Source of the DNA: Candidatus Woesebacteria bacterium GW2011_GWB1_39_10
GTDB taxonomy: Bacteria; Patescibacteriota; Microgenomatia; UBA8517
Length of the DNA stretch: 45,921 bases
NCBI GenBank assembly: GCA_000993205.1
Contig: LBVU01000005.1
Coordinates: 1-45,921, forward strand
Reading direction: 5' to 3'
The notes under the pieces are model-generated. The model was not told where the DNA came from. It was given only the letters and a program-made list of their open reading frames with translations, and did not search any database. Both the position numbers and the translations under genes were made by a program. Every line of letters starts with the position of its first letter. The first letter of the stretch is position 1. Below, piece by piece: positions 40,076-45,921 of the stretch.

Positions 40076-40153
40076 ATGAAAAAAGTATTGATTGTTGAAG
40101 ACGAACCGGGGTTTTGCAAACTGATTCACGAAAGCAACACCACAACAAATTAA
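40076..40153 (+). pseudogene. Response-regulator N-terminal remnant
   Basis: ATG 40076 gives MKKVLIVEDEPGFCKLIHES, the first beta strand and acidic pocket (EDE) of a receiver domain, then stops after 25 codons at 40151-40153. The phospho-acceptor Asp and the rest are gone. With the kinase fragment at 38629 it marks a lost two-component system. The region from 40154 to 40327 holds no gene, only AT-rich and CGAAGCACGAAG repeat sequence. Confidence 0.7.
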
Positions 40154-40327
40154 TAACTAAGAATTAATATCTAAGAACCGTTTTTAGATTTAAATTATGG
40201 TTATTAGATTTGAATTATTAGTTTTGAGTTGATTTTTCCCCTCCCCAAAGTTTGCTTCAGGATGTTTCATATGATACCTTTACAGGTAAATACGAAGCAC
40301 GAAGCACGAAATCCGAATTTATTAATA

Positions 40328-41422
40328 ATGGATGAAACTTTTGAAACATTACTGACTCTCTGGGAAGATATAAAACTTTTCTTTTTTGAATTTACCAAAT
40401 TCGTTTTTAGATCGCTTCATCTTAGCTTCCTCGGATTTGAGAAAAAAAAGGGATTTTTTGTTACCTCTCTCTACAAGGAACGGGGAAAGCGCTCGCGTCA
40501 GCTAACCCATACAGGAATGGCAACTCTCGCCGCCCTGGGAGTTGTTATGGCCCCCATGATTGCGCAGGAATTTCCCGGGAGAAGCGTTAATCCCTGGACA
40601 GTTTCGGTTAGCCCCGCGGTATTATCTGCATCCACTGACGACCCGGGGCTTGATACTCAAGTATCGAGTAAAGTAAGGGACAGTATTATTGATTATACTG
40701 TTCAGGCCGGCGATACTGTTTCAACAGTTGCTCAAAAATTTGGGGTTTCTACAGACACAATCCGTTGGCAAAATAATTTATCAGGAGACAAAATAAAAGT
40801 CGGGAGCACTCTTCGGATTTTACCGGTAACGGGAATTGCGCATAAGGTGGCAAAGGGAGATACGGTTTATTCTATTGCCAAGAAGTACGATTCGGAATCC
40901 CAGGCGGTTGTTGATTTTCCCTTTAATTCTTTTAGCAATGACGAAACATTTGAACTTGCAATAGGTCAAACAGTGATTGTTCCGGACGGAGTAATGCCGG
41001 TCGGAACCACGGCCACTCCGCGTCCAAGGCAGGTAACGCCGGATGCGGGCACGGTTGTTGCTTCCGGACAGTTCGTCTGGCCCACACAAGGCGTGATCAC
41101 GCAAAGATTCTCCTGGTACCATCCCGGGCTTGATATTGCTAACCGCGGAGGGCCTCTTGTGGTAGGAGCCGATTCCGGGAAGGTGGAGTTTGCAGGATGG
41201 GACTCCTCGGGTTACGGTAGTATGGTTCTTATTAATCACGGAAACGGATTTAAAACGAGGTATGCCCATTTGAGCCAGATTATGGTATTGGGCGGACAAA
41301 ACATTAAAAGGGGAGACATAATCGGAAAAATGGGCTCCACTGGCCATTCAACGGGCCCCCATACCCATTTTGAAATTTACCTAAACGGTGTGCGTCTTAA
41401 TCCTCTCAATTACCTCCGCTAA
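40328..41422 (+). CDS. LysM/M23 murein endopeptidase
   Basis: I start at ATG 40328 (MDETFETLLTLW); the upstream frame lies in repeats. The 364-aa protein has a hydrophobic segment (about 64-80), two LysM modules (122-166 and about 171-215) that bind peptidoglycan, and a C-terminal M23 lysostaphin-type domain. Zinc ligands fit His265 and Asp269 (HPGLD) and His347 (HTHFE), with His314 (HLSQ) as catalytic helper. It cuts cross-linking peptides of murein, in division, remodelling or attack on a host cell wall. Confidence 0.92.
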   Translation: MDETFETLLTLWEDIKLFFFEFTKFVFRSLHLSFLGFEKKKGFFVTSLYKERGKRSRQLTHTGMATLAALGVVMAPMIAQEFPGRSVNPWTVSVSPAVLSASTDDPGLDTQVSSKVRDSIIDYTVQAGDTVSTVAQKFGVSTDTIRWQNNLSGDKIKVGSTLRILPVTGIAHKVAKGDTVYSIAKKYDSESQAVVDFPFNSFSNDETFELAIGQTVIVPDGVMPVGTTATPRPRQVTPDAGTVVASGQFVWPTQGVITQRFSWYHPGLDIANRGGPLVVGADSGKVEFAGWDSSGYGSMVLINHGNGFKTRYAHLSQIMVLGGQNIKRGDIIGKMGSTGHSTGPHTHFEIYLNGVRLNPLNYLR

Positions 41423-41440
41423 CCTCTTGACAGGGTGTAT

Positions 41441-41461
41441 TGACAGGGTGCGACCCTGTCA
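41441..41461. repeat. 21-bp REP palindrome, copy 4 (downstream of the transposase gene)
   Basis: TGACAGGGT/ACCCTGTCA arms, preceded at 41428 by an extra half-unit TGACAGGGTG. It lies 12 nt from the 3' end of the RAYT gene. Confidence 0.8.
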
Positions 41462-41473
41462 ATTGGGGGAGCT

Positions 41474-42157
41474 TCATTCCAGAGCCAGGTTTCCAATAAC
41501 TTCTTTTGAATCTCCGGCTGGTCCTTCTACAAACTCTTGGTAGGAAGGATAATGTTCAAGAAAGGGGAGTAATTTTGATTTATCAAAATAGTCAAGAATG
41601 ATTTTTGGCTTTACCCAACCAGCATGTTTTAATCCTAGAAAATACGGATAACTCGAATACGAATAACTGACAGGGTCGCACCCTGTCAGTTCAGCTGGAT
41701 TTAGGTGGATATATCGTGATAGGTGAAGTAAATATGATTCATTTTCGATAAGAACAGCCCGATATCTTCCTTGGAACAAGTAACCAACTCTTTTGTATCG
41801 TTTGTTGAAATACATGGCATATATAGTAGAAATATTTTTTAATAGTTTTGTTACTCCATCTATTACATGCTGTTGAAGTATCAAATGGAAATGATTTGGC
41901 ATTAAGCAATATTCAATTAAATCGATTTCTTTTTCTAAATTGGCCAACGGTCTTGGACGAACGACGGAGAAATTTTGAAATTTAAGTAGGGGGTGAACTT
42001 CTTTTGGATCAATGGGGGATAAATAATATTTGAGAAGATGTAAGAAAACGGCATAATCTTGTTCGTCCAGAAATATATTCCTTTTCTCAACCCCGCGGTT
42101 GTAAACGTGATAGATTCCCTTTTCTGTAAAATGTCTGATGGTATTTCTCTGTGGCAT
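41474..42157 (-). CDS. REP-associated tyrosine transposase (RAYT, Y1_Tnp)
   Basis: The 227-aa protein is a single-domain HUH-type transposase. The His pair lies in MPNHFHLIL (86-94); YNRGVEKRNIF (19-29) and GYLFQGRYRA (125-134) are typical of the family and the latter area supplies the likely nucleophilic Tyr, with ESYLLHLSRYIHLNP after it. RAYTs bind and process REP hairpins. Here copies of the 21-bp palindrome stand on both sides (41441 and 42171) and inside the gene (41668, read as LTGCDPVS, residues 157-164). A domesticated REP-mobilising enzyme is the natural reading. Confidence 0.92.
   Translation of the reverse strand: MPQRNTIRHFTEKGIYHVYNRGVEKRNIFLDEQDYAVFLHLLKYYLSPIDPKEVHPLLKFQNFSVVRPRPLANLEKEIDLIEYCLMPNHFHLILQQHVIDGVTKLLKNISTIYAMYFNKRYKRVGYLFQGRYRAVLIENESYLLHLSRYIHLNPAELTGCDPVSYSYSSYPYFLGLKHAGWVKPKIILDYFDKSKLLPFLEHYPSYQEFVEGPAGDSKEVIGNLALE
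41668..41688. repeat. 21-bp REP palindrome, copy 5, inside the RAYT gene
   Basis: A perfect copy lying in frame in the transposase gene; it encodes LTGCDPVS just after the HLNP motif. Confidence 0.8.
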
Positions 42158-42170
42158 TAATTTAATTTAC

Positions 42171-42191
42171 TGACAGGGTCGCACCCTGTCA
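42171..42191. repeat. 21-bp REP palindrome, copy 6 (upstream of the transposase gene)
   Basis: The same arms as the other copies, 14 nt before the RAYT start on the minus strand. The arrangement REP-RAYT-REP is standard for this class. Confidence 0.8.
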
Positions 42192-42232
42192 ACTATCAAA
42201 AATGGGGAATCATATTTTGGTATAATAGAAGA

Positions 42233-42279
42233 GAAGACTCGGGCTTGTAAGCAAAGCTTGGCATTCCCTTCGAAGACTC
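42233..42279 (+). repeat. Duplicated tRNA-Ala 5' end
   Basis: GAAGACTCGGGCTTGTA occurs at 42233-42249 and again at 42272-42288, so the leader and first ten nucleotides of the tRNA are repeated 39 nt upstream of the intact gene. The first copy has no cloverleaf. Confidence 0.6.
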
Positions 42280-42350
42280 GGGCTTGTAGGTAAATGGTAT
42301 ACCGTATCATTCGCATTGATAAATTGGCGGTTCGATTCCGCCCAAGTCCA
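42280..42350 (+). tRNA. tRNA-Ala (anticodon CGC)
   Basis: Acceptor GGGCTTG/CAAGTCC contains a G3-U70 pair, the alanine identity mark. The D stem is GGTA/TACC, anticodon stem TATCA/TGATA with loop TTCGCAT (anticodon CGC), T arm GGCGG-ttcgatt-CCGCC, discriminator A. CCA is not encoded. Two overlapping minus-strand open frames are rejected. Confidence 0.92.
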
Positions 42351-42475
42351 CACATGAAGTAACTGGTCAAGAGAATGATTCATATTCTTCAGTAAAGGTC
42401 GTAAATGCGGCAACTATTACTTATATAATTTCTTGATACTTGCAAAGAAATATTTTGAATGATATACCATATGTT

Positions 42476-42922
42476 ATGACTGACGAATCTGAAGGAATAC
42501 AGAAAAAAGGCGGGGGACTTGTGTCTGCAATCTTCAGACTTATCCCTTATATCTTAATTATTGCCCTCGGAGCAGCGGGAGGAATTTTTACTGCTCAGCA
42601 AAAACCGGAATGGTTTGGACTTTCCAAGGGGGCTCAAGCGGTTCAAGCCGAAGTCGATTCCTTGGTGGCTCAGGTTGGTAAACTTATTTCACTTCCGACA
42701 GATGAAAAGCCTACAGTGGCAACAGTGATCGATGCTTCAAAAGTTAAAGATCAGTCATTTTTCGCTAATGCCAAAAATGACGACAAGGTTTTAATTTACC
42801 AGAAGGCCGCAAAAGCAATTTTATACAGGCCAAGCGAAAATAGAATAATTGAGGTTGGGGCGCTAAATATAAATAGTCAGGCAATATCAAGCCCAAGCCC
42901 AACTCCAGCAGCAACACCCTAA
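42476..42922 (+). CDS. Membrane-anchored paralogue of the LytR_C protein, 148 aa
   Basis: The start is taken as ATG 42476 (MTDESEGIQK); ATG 42440 is also in frame. A membrane helix (about 15-40) is followed by a helical part and the block LPTDEKPTVATVID then DQSFFANAKNDDKVLIYQKA, also found nearly unchanged in the 248-aa protein at 43536. Unlike that one, it ends in a Ser/Pro/Thr tail without the LytR C-terminal domain. The two paralogues are convergent and flank a four-helix-bundle gene. Confidence 0.72.
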   Translation: MTDESEGIQKKGGGLVSAIFRLIPYILIIALGAAGGIFTAQQKPEWFGLSKGAQAVQAEVDSLVAQVGKLISLPTDEKPTVATVIDASKVKDQSFFANAKNDDKVLIYQKAAKAILYRPSENRIIEVGALNINSQAISSPSPTPAATP

Positions 42923-43060
42923 CTCAGTTTGTCAGGTGATCGGTTTTCAGATTTCGGGTTGGTCGGATGACCCGATCTACCGAAATCAGATAACAGAAAA
43001 CCCGATAAACCGAATACTTTAACTCCAGTTTGTCAGGTGATCGGTTTTCAGATTTCGGTT
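42921..43060. repeat. Palindromic element (family E) before a four-helix-bundle gene
   Basis: GTCAGGTGATCGGTTTTCAG appears at 42931 and 43032. Between them ATCTACCGAAATC and GAAAACCCGAT are its complement, so the left unit is itself a palindrome. The same family in inverted orientation follows the gene at 43479-43530. Confidence 0.6.
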
Positions 43061-43092
43061 AGTCAGATTCTCGGATCTGATATTATTAAATA

Positions 43093-43479
43093 ATGAGAAA
43101 AATAAAATCGTTTAATGATTTGGAAGTTTACAAAGACTCACTTGGATACTTAGATGATCTCTACGAAATAGGCTATAAAATCCCCCACATTAAGATGAGA
43201 ACACAACTCTTTAATTCTGGTGAGGCACTAGCCCCAATTATTGCTGAGGGGTATGCAAAACAGCGGAATCCGCTTGAAGCTGCAAGGTTTTACGAGATGG
43301 CAATGGCTGAAAGCGATGAAGTTACAGTACATTTAACCAAAGCGATAATTTTATCCAAAAGATTTGCAAAAATACCAGTCGATAAATGTAATGAGTTGAA
43401 AGATAAATATATTGTTTTGTCAAAACGATTGAATAAATTAGCAAGTATATGGAGAAGTTTTTCATCCAAAAGAAGGTAA
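43093..43479 (+). CDS. Four-helix-bundle protein (23S IVS-protein family)
   Basis: This 128-aa protein fits the family in length and motifs: FNDLEVYKDSLGYLDDLYEI at the start, LAPIIAEGYAKQRNPLEAAR (a form of NIAEG) at about 50-70 and FYEMAMAESDEVTVHLTKA. The family forms helical-bundle oligomers of unknown function, first described in 23S intervening sequences. There is no clear ribosome-binding site. The gene lies between family E palindromes in inverted orientation, as if the gene and its repeats were a unit. Confidence 0.85.
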   Translation: MRKIKSFNDLEVYKDSLGYLDDLYEIGYKIPHIKMRTQLFNSGEALAPIIAEGYAKQRNPLEAARFYEMAMAESDEVTVHLTKAIILSKRFAKIPVDKCNELKDKYIVLSKRLNKLASIWRSFSSKRR

Positions 43480-43530
43480 CTGATAATCTGAAAAACCGAT
43501 ATCTGACAACCGAAAACCTAATCAACCGGA
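43479..43530. repeat. Right-hand copy of the family E palindrome, inverted
   Basis: AATCTGAAAAACCGATATCTG and GACAACCGAAAACCTAATC are the reverse complement type of the left-hand repeats at 42921-43060. Confidence 0.55.
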
Positions 43531-43535
43531 TTGGT

Positions 43536-44282
43536 TTATTGTGCTGGTGTTGCTGCCGGAGAGGCTGTTGGAGCTATTGTTGGGGGAACTGCCGGCCCCG
43601 TATAATCCGCGCCTAAAATCACCAAGATATCTGATCCGTCCGTTGGACTAACCTCACCCTCAGGCAAAGTCGTGACGGTTGCCCCAATAAGGTCTGCCAT
43701 TTGCTTAGCCAAACCCTCCTTGCCCGTCAGGTCGATAACAATGCTTTTATCATAATTTTTGGCCGCATTTGCTTTGACCCCGACAATGGCATTGGCAGAA
43801 ACTTTTACGATATCTGCCGCAAATTTGGAAGTAAGTCCGGCAGTTTTTGTCCCGTTATAAACAGCGACCATAAAAGTCTCCGATTTTTGACCAAGATTAA
43901 GAGGCGATACATCAATAATTTTATTTGTACCGGGACGGTACAAAATTGCCTTTCCTGCTTTTTGGTAGATAACAACTTTATCCCCATTTTGCGCGTTGGC
44001 AAAAAAAGCCTGATCTTTGAGTTTGTCTACATCTAAAACGGTGGCGACTTGCGGTTCCTCGTCCTTAGGAAGATCCATTAGTTTTGAAAGTTTATCGACC
44101 ACCGCTTTTACTTCTGCTTTTTGAACTGCCGTGGGATCTTTCAAAAGCTGCTGCGCCTTTTGATTTTGAGTGTAGAAATAATAAGAAGCGCCAGCCCCGC
44201 CCGCGATAAGCATAATAACCAAAAGAGCTAAGGTAATTTTAACCGGAAATTTTCTAGATACTTTTTTGTCTTCTTCTTCCAT
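43536..44282 (-). CDS. Membrane-anchored LytR C-terminal-domain protein, 248 aa
   Basis: A short acidic N-terminus, a membrane helix (about 15-37), the paralogous block LPKDEEPQVATVLD then DQAFFANAQNGDKVVIYQKA, and a LytR_C domain (about 136-225: VAVYNGTKTAGLTSKFAADI..DILVILGADY). A Pro/Thr/Ala tail ends the protein. LytR_C domains occur in envelope proteins of CPR and actinobacteria and are thought to bind cell-wall polymers. It is read convergently to its paralogue at 42476. Confidence 0.82.
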   Translation of the reverse strand: MEEEDKKVSRKFPVKITLALLVIMLIAGGAGASYYFYTQNQKAQQLLKDPTAVQKAEVKAVVDKLSKLMDLPKDEEPQVATVLDVDKLKDQAFFANAQNGDKVVIYQKAGKAILYRPGTNKIIDVSPLNLGQKSETFMVAVYNGTKTAGLTSKFAADIVKVSANAIVGVKANAAKNYDKSIVIDLTGKEGLAKQMADLIGATVTTLPEGEVSPTDGSDILVILGADYTGPAVPPTIAPTASPAATPAQ

Positions 44283-44323
44283 ATTTGATCAGATATTATT
44301 ATACAGTCGTAGACAAATATCAA

Positions 44324-44372
44324 TCATCAATTATCAATTTACAATTTTCATTCAATTTTCATTTAACATTTA
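44324..44372. repeat. Left-hand family B repeat of the four-helix-bundle locus
   Basis: ATCATCAATTATCAATTTAC and AATTTTCATTCAATTTTCAT match the left half of 23S insertions 3 and 4 (TTTTCAATTATCAATGATCA and so on). Confidence 0.6.
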
Positions 44373-44738
44373 TCATTTCTCGCGCAACGAACTGGTTATT
44401 TTTTGAAAAATCATGGTTAATTCTTGGCATTCTTGCCAAAGTATACGTAATTTTTCCGTTATCTCTTTATCATCTACTGTCACCGAAAGCATTCTTAACC
44501 AATGTTTAGTTTCTTGAGACTCTTTTTTGCAAATAAATATCTTGTTTGCAAAGTCACGTCTTGAACTTGCACTATTCGCTTCCATATAATTTGCACCAAT
44601 ACTTGTTGCCGATCTAATTAATTGGTTAATAATTGGTTTATTAATAATAGTTGGTTCTAATTTTTGACAAAGTAAAATCACACTTTCACAAAATTTCGCC
44701 GTCCTTTCTTCTAAATCGTGTTTGTTTAATTGTGTCAT
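44373..44738 (-). CDS. Four-helix-bundle protein (23S IVS-protein family)
   Basis: This 121-aa protein starts at ATG 44738 (MTQLNKHDLEERT); a longer frame upstream only translates the repeat. It has the family hallmark INQLIRSATSIGANYMEANS at about 50-69, then KIFICKKESQETKHWLRML. This subgroup is common as stand-alone genes. The palindromic sequence on both sides matches the elements found in 23S helix 45 and domain III, joining this gene type to the rRNA insertions. Confidence 0.85.
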   Translation of the reverse strand: MTQLNKHDLEERTAKFCESVILLCQKLEPTIINKPIINQLIRSATSIGANYMEANSASSRRDFANKIFICKKESQETKHWLRMLSVTVDDKEITEKLRILWQECQELTMIFQKITSSLREK

Positions 44739-44772
44739 TGTTAATTTATTGTAAATTGTAAATTGAAAAATG
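44739..44772. repeat. Right-hand family B repeat of the four-helix-bundle locus
   Basis: TTATTGTAAATTGTAAATTG is the same word that closes 23S insertions 3 and 4 and the copy in the GT-C-like gene. Confidence 0.6.
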
Positions 44773-45135
44773 TTAATTCTTAATGCCCGCTGCCGTCCAC
44801 CCAAACTTTAATTCTGCTGAGGCAGAAGATTCCAATAAAATTGTGAATCCTTTAGTTGTTACACCCGCAACTATGTATTTTTGTTTGGGTAAAATGAAAG
44901 TACCGAGCTGGCCCATTACATCCAGTGTAGATTGGTCAATGTCCCAAAGCTGGGAAGCTGTAACAATCGGAGCAGATGTATATTCTTTTTCAAATGCAAT
45001 ACTGATTTCGGCAGAACCGGAGGCAATTTTTGCCACTCCTCCTGAATCTTTGCCAAAAGTAACATGACTGGCAAATTTGATTGCTCCTGCGTCTGATGCC
45101 GCCAGCACTTTATTTAAATCAAACTTCTTCCACCA
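44773..45135 (-). pseudogene. C-terminal part of the surface protein, out of frame
   Basis: Read from the minus strand as KFDLNKVLAASDAGAIKFAS..ILLESSASAELKFGWTAAGIKN. An ATG exists at 45108, but the natural sequence clearly begins upstream (KFDLNKV), in the frame following the preceding gene part. It has the beta-rich look of adhesin or tail-fibre ends. A single indel near 45120-45135 separates it from the upstream part; it may be a sequencing error or a real break. Confidence 0.6.
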
Positions 45136-45921
45136 GAGAAATCAGCGTCTGAAATAGTTCCGGCTTTAGAGTAGGTGGCAACTCCGTTTAACGTCCCGTT
45201 GATTATTCCTTGAACATTTAAGCCAGTTACTCCTGTGTTAGAGTTCAAGACATACATATTCTGGGTTGTTCCTGTTCCTACTTGTAAATGCATCTCATCT
45301 ACATATACAGTCTTTCCCGCTTTGACTCTAACTCCATAGTCTTTAGCCGAAGCAACTCCGGTAAATGAGCCTGTTAGTTTATACCACCCTGTACCCCCCA
45401 TGGGAGTGAAAGTAGTGGTTAGTTCTGCCGTGTCGTAGTACAAATTAAGATCAGCAGTAGTCACAGCCGCCCCAGTGGTATATGCGTAAGCAATCAGGTT
45501 ATATGTTGAAGTGTCACCAACATTAACTGATTGTAAGTAATTGGCATCAGTCCCACCGGCAACTAACTGGACCGAAGCAGTACTGTTGTTGTATTTTGTG
45601 GTTGTGTTTCTGGTTGCCGTCAACTCTTCAAATGGTGCATCTGTAAATTTAGTCGTCCCACTTCCTCTCGCCCACAAAGTAAAGTTATCAAAAGTATTAC
45701 CTGAATAGGTAGAGAATAACCCATGTTTGGTGTTACTGATTATCCCTGCATCAGAAACAGTCTGTTCACTCCCGATCATGACATTGTTGTAGTAGACCCT
45801 GACTTTTAAAGAACCAGATGAGGTGTAGGTAATGACTCGCAGAACGGCTCCTGCGGAGTAGGTAACAGTGGTTGCCGCTTGAACATTTGTCCAAGTGGTA
45901 GCCGTTGTGAATTTATCTAAA
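45114..45921 (-). CDS. Large surface protein, 5' end beyond the window
   Basis: The frame is open from the window edge (LDKFTTATTWTNVQAATTVT) to TAA at 45114. The protein is Thr/Gly/Ser-rich with beta-sandwich repeats, including a carbohydrate-binding-like segment (VQLVAGGTDANYLQSVNVGD..LYYDTAELTTTFTPMGGTGWYKLTGSFTG) and YVDEMHLQVGTG, typical of CBM-like modules on long adhesins. The last residues GGRSLI are probably frameshifted; the natural continuation is the next feature. Confidence 0.75.
   Translation of the reverse strand, partial: LDKFTTATTWTNVQAATTVTYSAGAVLRVITYTSSGSLKVRVYYNNVMIGSEQTVSDAGIISNTKHGLFSTYSGNTFDNFTLWARGSGTTKFTDAPFEELTATRNTTTKYNNSTASVQLVAGGTDANYLQSVNVGDTSTYNLIAYAYTTGAAVTTADLNLYYDTAELTTTFTPMGGTGWYKLTGSFTGVASAKDYGVRVKAGKTVYVDEMHLQVGTGTTQNMYVLNSNTGVTGLNVQGIINGTLNGVATYSKAGTISDADFSGGRSLI

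Noticed and set aside
42167-42413. Minus-strand open frames of 67 codons
   Set aside because: They cover tRNA-Ala and its duplicated leader.

Overview
The window looks like a fragment of a Candidate Phyla Radiation (Patescibacteria) genome, most likely of the Microgenomates group. The grounds are a CPR-like 16S 3' end, a 23S gene carrying group I introns and many loop insertions, a four-domain ribosomal protein S1, numerous tiny membrane or secreted proteins of unknown function, a sortase with a very short substrate, and many promoters whose -10 box lies only 5-9 nt before the start codon. The lineage is inferred from these traits, not from a tree.

Layout. Positions 1-466 are the 3' part of 16S rRNA. 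Instead of a short spacer, about 8.6 kb follow before 23S. They hold a minus-strand block (TraD/VirB4-like ATPase, small membrane proteins), an inverted tRNA-Ile(GAU), three small plus-strand genes and tRNA-Ala(UGC). The 23S gene (about 9.1-13.7 kb) has four palindromic loop insertions, a LAGLIDADG-encoding group I intron at the E. coli 1931 site, and a second group I intron in domain V, next to which about 115 nt of universally conserved rRNA cannot be found. 5S lies at 14.0 kb. At 14.3-17 kb come a secreted thermonuclease, small proteins and rpsA. An AT-rich island of unknown membrane or secreted proteins (17.0-20.3 kb) is bounded by a recoded duplicate of the rpsA 3' end. At 20.5-30.5 kb are a four-helix-bundle gene, a membrane metalloprotease, a Cys-rich surface protein, radA, a candidate structured RNA, a sortase and its likely substrate, and a large GT-C-like membrane protein. 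The 30.5-38.6 kb part is rich in defence or stabilisation modules (two AbiEi/AbiEii pairs, an AbrB/PIN pair) with rho between them. 38.6-40.2 kb is a graveyard of broken genes. 40.3-45.9 kb holds a LysM/M23 peptidase, a REP-associated (RAYT) transposase, a second tRNA-Ala, two LytR_C-related paralogues, two more four-helix-bundle genes and a surface protein that runs off the window.

Themes. Small palindromes pervade the window. One 21-bp family brackets the RAYT gene. A second family (TATATACACC/TTTAAAGG) recurs between genes and inside coding genes. Longer AT-rich palindromes occupy 23S loops and also flank genes of the four-helix-bundle (23S intervening-sequence protein) family. My main proposal is that these long palindromes are one class of small mobile element, seen with its protein gene at some loci and without it in the rRNA. 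All functions are read from motifs by eye; no searches were run.
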